Shown here piece after piece: positions 10,146 through 22,517 of a DNA stretch of 64,000 nucleotides. Positions within the stretch are counted from its first letter, which is position 1. Every line of letters starts with the position of its first letter. Origin of the DNA: Apophysomyces variabilis. Lineage: Eukaryota; Mucoromycota; Mucoromycetes; Mucorales; Mucoraceae. The translations under genes were made by a program, and so were the position numbers. Below the pieces are notes generated by a model that had not been told where the DNA came from, ran no database searches, and worked only from the letters and a program-made list of their open reading frames with translations. The stretch lies in the NCBI GenBank assembly GCA_002749535.1, contig MZZL01000390.1, forward strand, positions 509,778-573,777. Reading direction: 5' to 3'.

Positions 10146-11825
10146 ATGCTTTTCTGGCCAAAATTGCTTACAATATCTCATGAAATCACAGCAAGTGTTC
10201 ACCCTTTCCTTCCATTATACTTTTTCCATCATCTCCATCTCCCCATACGAGTTATTGCTATGTTGATGAGCGTTGTGTTTATCATACGTCTTGGATCCGT
10301 CACCTTTTGGCTTCGATTTCTGGATAGAAGACCCTCGCTGCACGGTGTGCTGACAGCTTTGCTCACAGCCTTGGGTTGCGCAGCTGTCGTCCTTATGTTA
10401 TCTATACCCCCCATTACCTTGACATGGATGCTCATGCTCGGCGCTACAGTAACTCAATCCTTGTTTTATCAACCTCTCGTTGCAGTGATCGATAGTGCCA
10501 TCTTAAAGATGCTGGGTGATGCTAAAATCTTGTATGGTGAGAAAGAAATGCCAAACAGTAGAAGCACCTAAAGAATCTCTTTTCGATCTTTCATTGGCGA
10601 CAGTTCTCACGATAATCTATTTTAGACGAACAGCGCTGGTGGGGTAAAGCCACAGCTGCGTGTATGGCTATCGTAATTGGAAGGTGTCTGAAAGACGATC
10701 ATGATTTTGACACGCTCCTCGTTACATCTTTGATTGGATCAGTGATATTATTCTTGCTCTCTATGTCAACCACAGTCGAGTCAATGGTGGAACACGAACC
10801 TCTAAAATCGCCCTTATTGAAGAATACGGCTTCCATTCATAATGAGGCAAGAGCGTACAAGCCTTATTGTTTATTCGAAGAACACCTATCTCATATCTCG
10901 GAAGAGGAAGATGATAGTAGTGTCTATCCATGGACTTATGCAAACAGCTGCAGCAGGATACAGTCATCCAAAAGCACCGTAGCGTGCGAAGATTCTAGGC
11001 AACGGATGCCCTCCCTTGAACTTGCCTTGCTTCCTTTGCCGCCATTAGAAGCATCTATGGCCGCCATCTTGATGATACGCCCAATGTCTGTGGAATACCA
11101 GGAAGAACAATACAGCCAATGGCATGCTTACTCCTTACTCCTACATATGCTTTTGCTTGGCATAGTCAATTCCATGATGAATTCCCTTCTATTTGTGTTC
11201 CTGTATGATGCACTCCAAATGTCGCTGCCGCTCATTGGACTGGTTGGAAGCATCTCTGTGATAGCTGGAATGATGGCTAGCAAAATCGCCTGCAAGGTGT
11301 AGAAAGTCAAGAAGCATAATCATAGAACATTGTTAACGTTAAATTGATTGCTTGTTTTTGTTTAGGTCATCCATCGTACCAAGTTACCGGTACTATTTGG
11401 CATACTGCATATATGTATGGCAGGGTGTGCATTTAGCTACACATGGTTATCTCAGTCACCCGGGCTATCGCATTTGGTTGCTACCCTCATGCAAGGGCTA
11501 TATGGTAAAAGCTTGCCAGTCTCGTAAGGAAATCACTCAAACTAATAACCAAAGCTGGGATTAATCAGGGATTGCATACAATCTGGTTTGGCCAATCGCT
11601 GCAAATCAGGTCGATTCGGTGCTTCTCACCGCTCAACAGCGTTTAATATTTCGAGGTAAAATGGCGTCACTTTATACCAGTGTGGGACCTGCAGTCGGTG
11701 TGCTGGCGGCTGGTTATCTTGTAGACGCATACGAATTACTACCGGGTTTCTTGCTGGTGTATCGTATTGCCACTATTTTACTGTTGGTTACCGGAATGAT
11801 ATCATGGGGTTGGGTTAACTGTTGA
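10146..11825 (+). CDS. MFS-type transporter (MFS_1-like/MFSD6-like)
   Basis: Four exons (10146-10536, 10626-11296, 11366-11504, 11569-11825) give a phase-consistent 485-residue membrane protein. The N-terminus LLTISHEITASVHPFLPLYF is typical of the MFS_1-like group. Further hydrophobic segments follow, then a charged loop of roughly 120 residues (about 155-275) with an acidic stretch SEEEDDSS. The second half has HAYSLLLHMLLLGIVNS, LPLIGLVGSISVIAGM, QGLYGIAYNLVWPIAANQ and SLYTSVGPAVGVLAAGYLVD, which resembles the pore-lining repeats of nucleoside/sugar-type MFS members. About 11-12 membrane spans are likely. I chose the ATG at 10146 because it places the family N-terminus at the start; the ATG at 10068 is in frame too. 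Substrate unknown. Confidence 0.85.
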
Positions 11826-13038
11826 TGCATACCTTAAAATAACCGGCGCTTTTCCATCTGGGATTGCTGAATGATATACACTGTTCCCACAGTTTGCCAC
11901 GTCAAAAACTGGACAAAGACAACTATATTAGACTCATTGTTAGCCAACAAAAAGTATTAGATTTTTGAAATTACGTTGTTTTATTATTAACAAGTAGCAA
12001 AAATTTCACTGATCAGTTGTGCCCTCTCTTTCCTACTAACGGCAAAATATATCGTTCAATAGGAGCGACTCACGGCCACTAAGTATGTGTTGGCTGTAGG
12101 TACCGAAATAACGGTGATCAATGAGCTCACTGGGTAAGTACGTTTGCTGCGATTTTATAGTCATCCATTACGTCAGATCGATCGGCCAGAAAGACAGTGA
12201 TGAGGAACACGCTTACATATACTCGTAGCCAAATACCGCACCATGTCGATTAAGCAGACGCTGGAGCAAACAAATTATTCATAGATAAAAGTAGCGGATT
12301 GAATAATGTCTTGTCATTGCAACAGGAATAGAATGCCTGATGCATCCAAGTTGTCTTGTAATTTAGATGCTACGAACTATGTCAGATGACTAGATGTATA
12401 TAACATACTCTAAAAAATGGCCAACCTTGGTCGTTTTATTACCACGCTTCCTCTAGCTACGTTATCTTTTACCTGTATGACTTCAAGTTGGGAAATATAT
12501 GGAAAACTGCCTCCGTGCTATGACGAACTTGTTTTTCCTCTTTTACTGCGACAAACGGCCAAGTTTTTTCAGACCTTTCTTTTCCTCCTTGCCTCGCGAA
12601 CAACGTATCCGTAAACTTCGCATCTGTGCATTCCATCTAGGGCATGTGGGCTGCCAAGAAAGACATCGGCCAATCAAAATGCGAATTGCTGTCATAATCT
12701 TTTGCCCTTTCCAGCAGACATGGCTATACAAGCTATGATTGACTCTATGATGAGGATCTTGATACTGCTTGCTAATGAGAAAGTAAGATGGGAAATTAAA
12801 AGTGTAACAATGTTGAAATACTCATTATTAGTTCTATTCGAATATTACGCCCTTGAACAGACATAATTCCAGGCCTAGATTTAATCTCGGGATGACGCTG
12901 TCAGCTATAATGCGGACAAATTGAGTTCGTCATACAATCTCAGCGGAAACATTGGTCATCCTGTTTGTTCCCTATACGGCCTTTCAATTGGTGTTTAAAA
13001 GGCGCCAAGTGAATTACTGGTTTGCTGCCACTTGATCA
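11826..13038. other. Intergenic, with a short gene-fragment candidate
   Basis: An isolated exon pair at 12063-12133 and 12190-12253 is phase-consistent across a 56-nt intron with a GTAAGT donor. It encodes a strand-rich peptide including YVLAVGTEITVINELTG, which has the feel of a beta-propeller blade. No start codon or further exons could be joined, so it is probably a relic. The rest is AT-rich with no supportable gene. Confidence 0.25.
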
Positions 13039-14194
13039 ATGACAAACTACCCACCCTTTCCCATCCATCCTGCCCTTATCCCCTTTCTGAAGGAACATAA
13101 CGGCTCTTCCACTGACGAGGAAGCTTGTCAGCCTGCTAATATTGCATCTTTCTTTGATGCCCAAGCATCCTTAATCCCTGTGCCTGAAGTTCACGTCGAG
13201 GCGAAACAGGTTGTGGCTGGCCCACACAAAACCAAAGTTAACCTCACCATCATTCGACCCATAGGATCCGAAAACACCATATTGCCGGCCCTGCTCTATA
13301 TGTAAGTGAATTGAAACTGGGACGAACTTGTAATCATTGATGCTCTTATTTTGATAGGCATGGTGGCGGATGGATAATGGGCAGCTTTACTACACATGGA
13401 AGCTTGGTTCGCAGGGTAAGGGACAGACGAGAATAGGCTCACCGTCATAAAAGTTCGTGCTCTCAATCTATTTGCAATTCAGTTGGCCATCGAGCTTCCA
13501 GCTGTGATCGTGTTTGTTGATTACTCGCTGAGTCCGGATGTCAAGTACCCAGTAGCATTAGAAGAATGCTACGCCGCCTTGTGTTGGACTGCCGAGAATG
13601 CTGCCGAACTGCGGATCGATCCGAAGAAGATTGCAGCAGGAGGTGATTCCGCTGGTGGAAACCTCACAGCTGCATTGACCCGTAAGACGTTTTTTCTGCA
13701 CATCGCTAAATGTTCTAATGACTCATTGCATGTCTATGAATTCAGTGTTGGCCAAGGAACGCAACAACGATGTGCTTACTTCTCAAGTGTTGTATTATCC
13801 AGCGTTGGATAACAGGTGTGATACTCCGTCCTTCGAACAGTTTAAGGACGACTCTTTCCTGCCGAAAAAGGCTATGGAATATGTGTGGGACGCGTATGCT
13901 TTGCCTGAAAAACGCGAGCAAGTATTGGTTGCCCCTGGAAGGGCCAGTATCGACCAGCTTGATGGATTACCTCCCGCATTGGTTGTCACGGCTCAGACTG
14001 ACGTACTGCAAAGTGAGGGCGAAGATTATGCGAAAAAGCTTGCCAAGGCTGGCGTCGAAACATTGCCAGTGCGATACCTTGGGGTTAGACACGGATTCCT
14101 TACCGAACCGCCACTTAAGGGCCAAGCAGAGGCAGCTATTGCTCAAACAGTATACTATTTGCGCAATATCTGGGGAATGGGCTCAAAGATGTAG
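13039..14194 (+). CDS. Alpha/beta hydrolase of the hormone-sensitive-lipase (GDXG) type
   Basis: Four exons (13039-13301, 13358-13415, 13483-13681, 13746-14194) give a phase-consistent 322-residue enzyme. The oxyanion-hole motif HGGGW and the nucleophile motif GGDSAGG (catalytic Ser) define the HSL/GDXG branch. The acid-bearing region follows VVTAQTDVLQSEGEDYA, with the Asp in TD the likely acid, and the histidine is in GVRHGF. These enzymes hydrolyse short to medium ester or amide bonds; the natural substrate is not evident. No signal peptide is seen, so the protein is probably cytosolic. Bacterial and fungal members are similar, but four normal introns argue that the gene is long settled here. 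Confidence 0.92.
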
Positions 14195-15353
14195 TCAACG
14201 CGCACAAAAGAAAAGCAATGTTATGCGAATGACAAGGTGTTTATTAAATCAACAATCGTGTTTATGCGGCTAGTACGAATCTGTGTTTATTTGCATATCC
14301 TGTTAACTGTAAACGTGTTTCGAGCATTGATATTTATGCCGAGCGATAACAGTTACAGAGTGTGTTGCATCTACCATCTGTTTTTATTGCATAGTCATGT
14401 CAGTTGTTACCGTCCAAATACCTGTTCGTTTCTGTTGCACTTTTTACCAATTGTGCGAAATCGACAGGTTGGTGCTAAAGTGGTTTGCTTGCTTTCAAAA
14501 GTTACGCCACATGTACTCGAATTTGCTTCTCATTGTTGGCCTACGCAATTGAGTGAGACCAACGTATCAAGTAGGGTGGGAAACTGAAAAGCTTTTCGAT
14601 CACGAGCCTACATAACATATAGAATGACATAATTTGTTGTTATTTCCTTTGTTTAAGGCAATAAACCAATTTCACATCATTCAGCAGACTGTTAAATCTG
14701 TGCGATGCAGTTACACATCGAACAAAAAAAAATAGGAAGAACCGCTACTTCGTTGGTTCCTGTGCATGCTTTCTACTTACGCTTCATAGTGTGTTCCGCG
14801 GGAAATATACTTTGTATAAGCATTAAGGAAAGGGTTCTCGGCTAAACATCTGGTTTTATAATAGCAAAAGAAAAAGAGGGTAACCGAGAAACGTTGCTCT
14901 CAATAAAAGCATAATCTGTTAGACCAATTTAACATCATGAGAAAATTTGACATTGTTCACAATCAGCCTCGTTACGATAGTGTATGAATAGGACGCACAA
15001 AAAACAAAGCGTCAATGGATTGGTCAAGATAAAACATGTTCTGACACATGTGCGTACTTATCCAAGGGTCATGTAACTTTCAGGTGAAACTATGTATACA
15101 TCATCGCATTCATCTACTTACTTTGTCATTTTCAGGCTGGTCAACTTTTGTGTCAAACGATGCTAACAAACAGTGACTTTGATATCGAATATTTTTTTCA
15201 CGTCTGTTTGTGATCGTTTATGGGAAATAGGTAGAAAAAAGGGACTAAATAGTCTGCTATTTCGTATGATTCGTTTATTCAGAATTTCTAACTATTATAA
15301 ATATACGGTGATTTTAATACATTGATAGGGTCGTTAATAATGAGTGTTGTAGA
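14195..15353. other. Intergenic, no gene seen
   Basis: Region between the convergent hydrolase and ZIP genes. Open frames here are short, compositionally AT-rich and lack motifs. A transcription terminator for each gene must lie inside. Confidence 0.35.
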
Positions 15354-16660
15354 TTATGCCCATTCACCAATAAGTGACATTAAGCCTGCGCCAATATACA
15401 TGGAAAGAAAGCAAACGATCTTTCGTTTCGCCGATGATTCATGAAATTGAGCGCTGTGACTGATTTCCATGCTCATAAGTGATACGTAGGCGTTGTACAG
15501 AAGGATACCAGCCGAGAGTGAGTCAAGGATAGCCTGAGAAAGTACCGATGAGTAAGAATTAGGGTTGAAAGTTGAATGGATGCCGATGCCGATGGCAACG
15601 CCAACGGGTGTTGTGACAATGTACACGAGACCCATAACAAATGGCTTTCCCCAGCTCTTGAACTTTAGCTCATTGATACGTGTTCCCAGAGCAATTCCTT
15701 CAAAGAACTAAGAGAATAACATTTAATTCATGATGCATAAAACTTTCTTTGCTTTTTTTTTTACCTGATGGAACACTAGAGCAATTAGCAACGTCTTAAA
15801 CTCATCATTAGCAGTAACAGATAGAGTGATTCCAATAATCACGGAATGCATCATGATACCGAGTTCGAGAATAAAAGTGCCGATATGTCGGAAGGTTTCA
15901 TCGTCGCTTTCCAGGAAGCCAGCAGAGTGAATATGACCCGCGTAGGTAGGAGTATTGGTACGGCTGTCCAAACTAGCCTTGGCTGGTTCGTCTCCTGTGC
16001 TCTGCTTCTGCTTAGACTTTTGCATGGCCTGCATGCGTGAAAAAGCAGCGAGTTCTAGGAGCTGAAGCGCAAAAGAGGCAATCATACAAAACACACCAGC
16101 AAACGCACCATAGGACAGCCAACCAGCTGTCAAACAAGGACTTGAAAAGTTTTCCATAGCATCTGGTAGCATGTGAACAAATGCAGTTGCCAGAATAACA
16201 CCAGTGCCGACTGTATCCTATGACGTTAATGCGCTTTTCACAAAAAAGGAGAGCTAGATGCACTTACAGAACTTTCCGACCGTGAGGATCCAATCGCGCA
16301 CACCACCATGAGCATATGGGCTGATGCGATGCAGAACCATGGGTGCAAAGACACCTAAAGCAAATTTAATTGGTCTGTTAATGCAAAGCTTTACCAGTAT
16401 TCAGATAAGCTTACCTGCTGCACTGGTAACAAGAATGATAAAGAGGGAACCAATACGCATTGGCATATTATAGTCTTCGATGGGTTGGCTAGCGCACTCT
16501 TCAGCTGCGGAAGAAGATGCATCTGATCAAGATAGAATCGATCCGAAACAGATAATGTTTTTAGAACACAATGATTCTTTACTGTTAATAAAGTACCTTG
16601 TGCGAAAACTAATGTGAACAAGGCAAGCCACGACAAGGATCGTAACCAGAATGAAGCCAT
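15354..16660 (-). CDS. ZIP-family zinc/iron transporter (ZRT1/ZRT2-like)
   Basis: Five exons on the minus strand (16660-16597, 16504-16415, 16354-16268, 16210-15765, 15707-15354) give a phase-consistent 346-residue protein. A cleavable-looking signal (WLALFTLVFAQ) is followed by a short lumenal or extracellular stretch. The ZIP core then starts with FIILVTSAAGVFAPMVLHR and GVILATAFVHMLPDAMENF. A hydrophilic loop of about 70 residues precedes the metal-site helices with LELGIMMHSVIIGITLSV and the helix V motif HQFFEGIALG. ZIP proteins bring Zn or Fe into the cytosol. The loop is rich in Lys, Gln and Thr but poor in His, unlike many ZIP loops. Plasma-membrane location is inferred from the yeast Zrt proteins. 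Confidence 0.94.
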
Positions 16661-17743
16661 TTTTGTTTTAGAGAATGTAAAGAAGAGAAAGAGAGGCCTT
16701 ATCGGTTCAATGAAGGACTTTAATACACAAAAAAGAAAGAAACCATGCGTCTTAAATAACCGGCAGGGTACATCCGAGAGTGTACCCTTGAGGTTCACGC
16801 ACCAGCCAATCACAGTAAAAAATTTCGGGTGTAACCACGAAGGTACTCTTTTCTCTTTCCTTCTTCTCTATTTACCATTAAATCCAGTTTCCCAGTTATC
16901 CCGCTTTTGTAAAATTTCCCCATTTAAGTATTATGCTTTCTACATCCATCAATATTTTCCAGCATCTACTTCAACAATATCGCTCTTGACTTCTCTATTA
17001 CGGAAAAAGGCATGGTGCTTAACTGACTTTGAACAAAAGTAACCATAAAAGGAGAAAAATTTTCGTGTCTTAACGAAAAAGGCCGTCACCTGCCTTGGCT
17101 TTCATAGAGCTCAACGTTGCACATCAGGATATCGTTTTGAGGATCTGAAACCCAGGACCAACACGTTTCAAGCCTTTCTTCCATGTATCGAAACTAACAG
17201 TGCAATCTCAATGCAGAGTGCGTCATACAAATAGAGTTAACAGCGGCAATCCAACTAGTAGCATTGCAAATATGAGTTGCATCATTGATATAAACTTCTT
17301 CTTTGCCTTTGGCTTGTATAAGGATTTTTACAATAATCAGACATTTATCCAACCGTATGACTTTTTTTTGGCAGACTGTTGCACGATCAGTCTGAATTTG
17401 GTTCCTTCCGAAAACGTGTATTTAGATCGGATATAATCCTACGGTCCAGGATCAGTCCCATCGTATCTGGCTTTCACATAGCGGTATTCTACTATGTCAA
17501 ACATAGCTGCATTACGAATACGTCTATAGAACGTAACTTGCGCGCTGCTCATCTAGCGCATCGTTACACTTGTTCCTTTTATGACACATTAAGTCGATCC
17601 ACGTTTAGGATGGTCATCTCATGCAAAAGAGCATCTGTATATATCCAGACCATTGCGTATATCCTGGAAAGAAACAGCTCACCAAACAACGAAAAAGACA
17701 AGAGTTCAAGCGTAAAATCTTTTCTTTTCTTTTTCCTTTTTAT
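16661..17743. other. Intergenic, no gene seen
   Basis: Upstream region of the ZIP gene and 3' flank of the 4E-BP gene. I looked for zinc-response-like palindromes and saw none I could defend. Confidence 0.3.
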
Positions 17744-18238
17744 CTAATCTTCCATGTCAAACATATCCTCCCCATCATTGTTAAGGACAGCAAAAGGATT
17801 ATCTAAAGAGGATAACGTTTGTTTTGGATGAATGCCATGGTTTGTTTGAATAGCACTTACATGTCTTCTTCTTCTCTTCCTCTTCCTTCTTCATTTCAGC
17901 CGCTTTGCGGTAAGTCATCGCTGAGGCAGGATGCAGCGAATCACCATGACCAGACTTGGTTACCCCAGCAACATACAACATCTTGGTAGGAGGTGTCTTT
18001 GACAGGTCACTGTTTGAAAGTGCAAGCAGCGTTGATCGATCATAAATCACTCGAGTGCCTAAGTCCCCAGTTGGAAAAGAGGAAAAAAGCAGTGAGCGAA
18101 GTTTAAGATGACCGCCAATAAGCGACTACCTCCTGGGGTGGAGCTGTAGATGGTGCCATGAGGAGTTGTAGAGTAATCAGAGGGAATCGGCGTGTTGGCC
18201 TCTGCTCTACGAATGTTGACAGGAACAGCAGCTGACAT
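17744..18238 (-). CDS. eIF4E-binding protein (4E-BP) with a TOR-signalling-like motif
   Basis: Three exons on the minus strand (18238-18130, 18058-17861, 17802-17744) give a phase-consistent 121-residue protein. The core reads DYSTTPHGTIYSSTPGGT followed by RVIYDRSTLLALSNS and SKTPP, which lines up closely with animal 4E-BP1/2. YDRSTLL is the YxxxxL-Phi eIF4E-binding helix. The two TP sites before it match the TOR-dependent Thr37/Thr46 sites and KTPP matches Thr70; the Ser65 site is not kept (NSDL, not NSP). The protein ends MFDMED, close to the TOS motif that docks Raptor. By analogy it would hold eIF4E away from eIF4G when TOR is off. A Lys/Glu-rich segment lies between the core and the tail. 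Confidence 0.88.
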
Positions 18239-18858
18239 GGTCGTTTAGGTGGATAGTTCCCTTGAACTTCCGAGAAAAGGAGGTTTTTGTGTGAACAATT
18301 CGCCCGTCACACCGTTTCAATCGCAGCTTTCAAATCCGGGGGTATCATAGCAACCTTTTGAGGCTTGATCTGTTGACGCGGATCTAATAGCAAGCTATTT
18401 TGCGTTCAGCATATTGCTTCTGGAGAAAAGATACTGATTGTTCCACTGATTGTTCCATTGCTGCTCTTGTCGAGAAATGTTTTTTAAGGTAGCAAATCTT
18501 GTTAGCTATCGGAGTTAAGATGGACAGCTGCGCCTTAGCCTGCTCAGATGGCCCTTCACTCCTTTTCTAGTGTTCTGGAAGGACTGTCAAACAGTAATAC
18601 AGTGTGTAAATGAAACAATAGTTCCGAATGTCACCCAAAGTTATAATACTACAGCTATCTGGACCTCCCATAGTACTAACGTCAATATTTGGGAGCGGTG
18701 AATATCTGAAGTTTTGATTTATGAGGGTGGACACGCGCTTGTTTAAGTGTATTTGCTCCAGTGCTGTCTATAAAAAAAGTAATAGAAACAATGAATAGCG
18801 AGGCAGGAAAAAGGGAAAGAAAAAAGACAAATGGAAAAATAGAGAAGCAGAAAGATAA
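18239..18858. other. Intergenic upstream of the 4E-BP gene
   Basis: Holds the 4E-BP promoter and flank sequence up to the LINE relic. No other feature. Confidence 0.3.
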
Positions 18859-20864
18859 CTATACGAAATAAACAAAGTACAGGAAGAAAATGGAATAGAA
18901 AGAAACGATCCTTTGGAAGAAGAATCCTTTGAGTTTTTGTTTGTTTTCTGAGTTTTCGATTTGTTTTTTGTTTGATTTTGTACTCTTTTTTTCTTGCTTC
19001 TTAATGTTGGTTAGGACAAGTCCAGGAGGAGTGTCCTCCAACCACTTCAAGCACGGGCGGCTGAGGGTGGGGCTGAGCTTGCCATGACAGTAATAGTCAA
19101 TCTCCTCAAGGATTTGACACAAGACTGGCCAAGCGCGGCGGCAGTATGCTTGTTTGGGTTCCACCTTAAGCTAACCAGAAACTGTGTAGCTCACATTTTT
19201 GAAGAAGGACTGGCATGACTTCCTGGTATCAATTAATGTAAAATCGTCGCCATACAGGAGGCAATTTAATTGAGTAGGCAGGCTAGGTACAGTGGATGCA
19301 TGGATGGGAAGGAATCCAAGATCAATCAGAGAGGGATGAAGGAAGATAAAGGAATGGGTGGATGATATGAGGTAAATTATTGATGTAGATAGAATATAAA
19401 AGACAGAAAGGACTGAGCCTTGCAAAACACCTGTATCAGGGCAGAAGCGGCGATAAGCAACACTGGACAAAAGAACTTCGGTGAAATTTTGAGATTTTAT
19501 TCAAATAACCGTGAGTGTGGTAATATTTAACATGCCCATTCTGGCTCGGTCTTGTTGGAAAAGAAATAAAGAAACTCTCGAGGGCAAAACGAAAAAAAGA
19601 AAAAGCAACAAAGCTAGGATCTGGAAAGAAGAGGAAGATTGGAAGAGGAAGAAACAAAAGAGAACGAGAGGTAGAGACAGCGGTCAAGAAACAAAGAGGA
19701 AAGGGAGAGAAAAATAGATCGGAAGAAAACTAAGGGAAGCGAGAGAACAGAGTTTAAGAAAGGGATGCTGTGCTGTTGGCGAGTGCGCTTGACAGTATAG
19801 GCAAGAAGTCAATGGCAGGAGTGCGAGGGCTCGGTGTCGTGCTTTTAAAGTCGACCGCCACATGGCAAAGTCGATCGAGTTGAAGTAGAATGTGACAGAG
19901 GTTGGGCCAAGTGGTCATCCAGTAGGCTATTATGCCCGGCTAAAAAGGGCGAGACGTGGGCAGCTTGCTGAAAATTGAACGAGATAGGGTCCATGACCAC
20001 AACAGGGACTCCGAGGCGGCGGTGTGTATCGAGGCAGGCAATAGAGTGGTGGCGGCTATGATGAGCGGCATCCCAACAGTTACGACACTGACAAAAGAAC
20101 TTCTTTAAGGACGTTGTCAAATGAAGTTTCAAAGGAGCTTAAGGGGAATGAGAGAGCAAGCTGTGAGTGCTCAACTTATGAAACGGCTGATCGCCGTATC
20201 ATACGCAGATTTTATATTGAAGAATATAAATATCCGGGGTGTTCCATGTCTCTCTTTGTCGAGCAAGCACAGTTTTAGCAGAGTCAAGTCCTGATTTAGC
20301 GCACTTCGAGCAAGCCGAAAGCCGCCTTGTTCCATATCAACTAGTGGGAACGCTGCAGGCAGTGGTTGTTGCAGGCAATATTTCATGAATTCACCGATAA
20401 CAGACCTCAGGCTAATGGGGCGATAGTTGGCAGGATCAGTGACTGGGCCATTCTTATAGATCGGACGGCTTGAGCGACGCGCCACACAGTGTGAGTATTT
20501 GGGACCACAACCAGAACGTATTGAGAAAGTCAGCGAGAATAGGGTGATATGATCACTGATATGCTGACATTTCGCTGCGGATATGATCCTGTTCAGGTGC
20601 TTTGCGCACTGGGAGAAGCTTGAGGGTCCCAGTCACGGACGCAAGGTCGAAAAGGCTGCCATCAGTATATAAGAAAGGGCGAACAGAAAGGGTGTCAGTG
20701 AGGTTAGTTTCGGATTCAGTATTTCGCAGAGCTATGTCGTTTTCCTCGAAAGGCCCATTATAGACGCCTTCAAGGTGACTGGCCGTTCGGTCCACTGCGG
20801 CCTGAGGACCTGTGGAATCAGAGTAACAGAGGTGGAGAGCTTTTCCCCTACGTATCCACTTCAT
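18859..20864 (-). mobile_element. Non-LTR (LINE-type) retrotransposon relic
   Basis: Minus-strand fragments in the order of a LINE reverse transcriptase: VRKAPEQDHIRSEM (about 20600), NYRPISLRSVIGEF (about 20430), MEQGGFRLARSALNQDL, FNIKSAYD (about 20190), then GVLQGSVLSVF (about 19430) and the catalytic-type YGDD (about 19245). Frames shift and stops occur, so the copy is dead. The gap between the AYD and GVLQGS motifs is about 750 nt, longer than usual, and includes a segment with clustered Cys and His (CQCRNCWDAAHHSRHH), which may be inserted or rearranged. No poly(A) tail or target duplication could be identified. The endonuclease end is missing or lies in unrecognised sequence above 20864. 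Confidence 0.8.
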
Positions 20865-22329
20865 GGTAGCCGTAGCAGAATAGAAGTGATCGTTAGCAAG
20901 TCTTTTTTAAAGAATGCTCGCTATGTATGAGATTGACGTTAATTAATGGCGTTTCGGACATTGACACTGGCTTCCTGATGCAGGAGGTACCATATTAGTT
21001 TAGCTTTTGAGACGCGACATATTCAAACTTGGTATAGGTTTTTCGTTAGCTGCTCTACCATGTGCTTGCTCTTTCAATATACATATTGATATACACCGGG
21101 ACAGATTATTTCATGCGTTCTTGGAAAGCAGGAATTCACACCAACAAGAGGAAGAAAGGAAAGTCTACAATGACATGGGCAGATAAACTCGATCATCAGG
21201 ACACACCTACCCTGTCCTTCTTTTTAGTCGAGTCTCTCTCAAAGCCACGCTCTTGTGCTATAACCGTTCGAATAAACGAATTTCATCGGGCGTAACTATG
21301 ACGTGCCGCAACTCTTCGTTCAAACTAGGTAAAACGATGATTTCCATATTATCTCCTAAGTAGCTATCCATCTTTTCTTCATGAGCCTTCATTTCTTTCA
21401 CCTGTCCTTCTTGGTATTTTTTAGGCACGGTTTAAAGCAGCAAAATATGCTAATGATTCTGCTCTCTTCATGCAGCCGCATTTTCGGACTATTGATTCTT
21501 TAATCCATCTTTCAGTTTCTCTAGTCTAGGGTATTGATCTGCTACTAAGTTCAGATTTTTTCTGCGACTCTTAAGGGCTTTGCGCCATGACAAGTGGTTT
21601 TGTTTTGAAGCATAACACCTGTCTGCCCTGTGACGTACCAGAGATTGCGACCTGTGTCTCAAACTATATTCTATGTAACAAGAAGTTATCAGTGTCGTCG
21701 TTCAATCGACAGGTGCAGCCAAGCGAAAACAAATGCAGCATGCACTAGGGGGAAAATGGCTTAAGCGTAATCCCTTCTTGCACCCTCTATTTCTTTTTCG
21801 TCCACACCGCTGTCAAAATTTGATTGTGTCTTGTTGGAGAATTTTCAGTCAAAAACTTTTAGAACAAATCCAGGACATGATTTTGGAGTTGAGTGAGGCA
21901 ATCCCTTGCATCCTAGTGCCAAATTGTATAATAACGGTCCAATCACTATGCTGTAAAAAAGCACTTAGCTTTGCTTTAACGCTTATTAAATATTCCGTCA
22001 ATTTCCCACAGCTCGGAATACGCTTTGCTTTGGCTTTGTGAGCTGTCGCACATGGTCCGCTCGTGGGAATGAAAACAAGCCTGGTTATCCGCGAAAGTTC
22101 ATGGGCGCGGATAACGTGATTAGGACGACGACACGCGTACCTAGATGTTTCGCACAGTCCTGAACTTCTTCTTATCTGCTCGCACGCCATTTGCTTTCAC
22201 CGGTCGATTTCCTAGCTTTATATCAAAACATTCACGCTATTATCGTACTATAACTCTAAATTATCTTCTTCTACCAACTTACTTGCATTACCCTACTGTA
22301 AACCAAGAGATAGCAGTAAACTATATATA
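20865..22329. other. Accessory intergenic sequence
   Basis: May include the degraded 5' part of the LINE. A minus-strand frame at 22190-21849 is open for 113 codons but resembles nothing I recognise. No gene supported. Confidence 0.3.
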
Positions 22330-22517
22330 CAGTGCCTCCCCGCTAATGTCCATCTTCGTTAATGTCAATCCTCGCCTATTTTCAATCATTTTGAGATTCC
22401 CGAAAAAGAGGTTTCTATGCTAATTCAAGCCATTGCATCTCCCCGTTATTGTGACTCCCCGCCTGCTTTCAATCGATAGGCTCTAACCAAGTCATTGACA
22501 TTAGCGGGGAAGCACTG
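22330..22517. mobile_element. MITE with pogo/Tc1-like terminal inverted repeats
   Basis: A 188-bp element bounded by TA on both sides. The left end CAGTGCCTCCCCGCTAATGTC is the reverse complement, with one mismatch, of the right end that runs to 22517. Shorter CCCCGYTA-like copies recur just inside the ends. TA flanks and a CAGTG start fit the Tc1/mariner/pogo superfamily. There is no coding capacity, so it would have needed a transposase in trans. Confidence 0.8.

Noticed and set aside
13770..14273. Overlapping plus-strand frame in the hydrolase gene
   Set aside because: Shadow frame of exon 4; it has no motif, while the main frame carries the catalytic residues.
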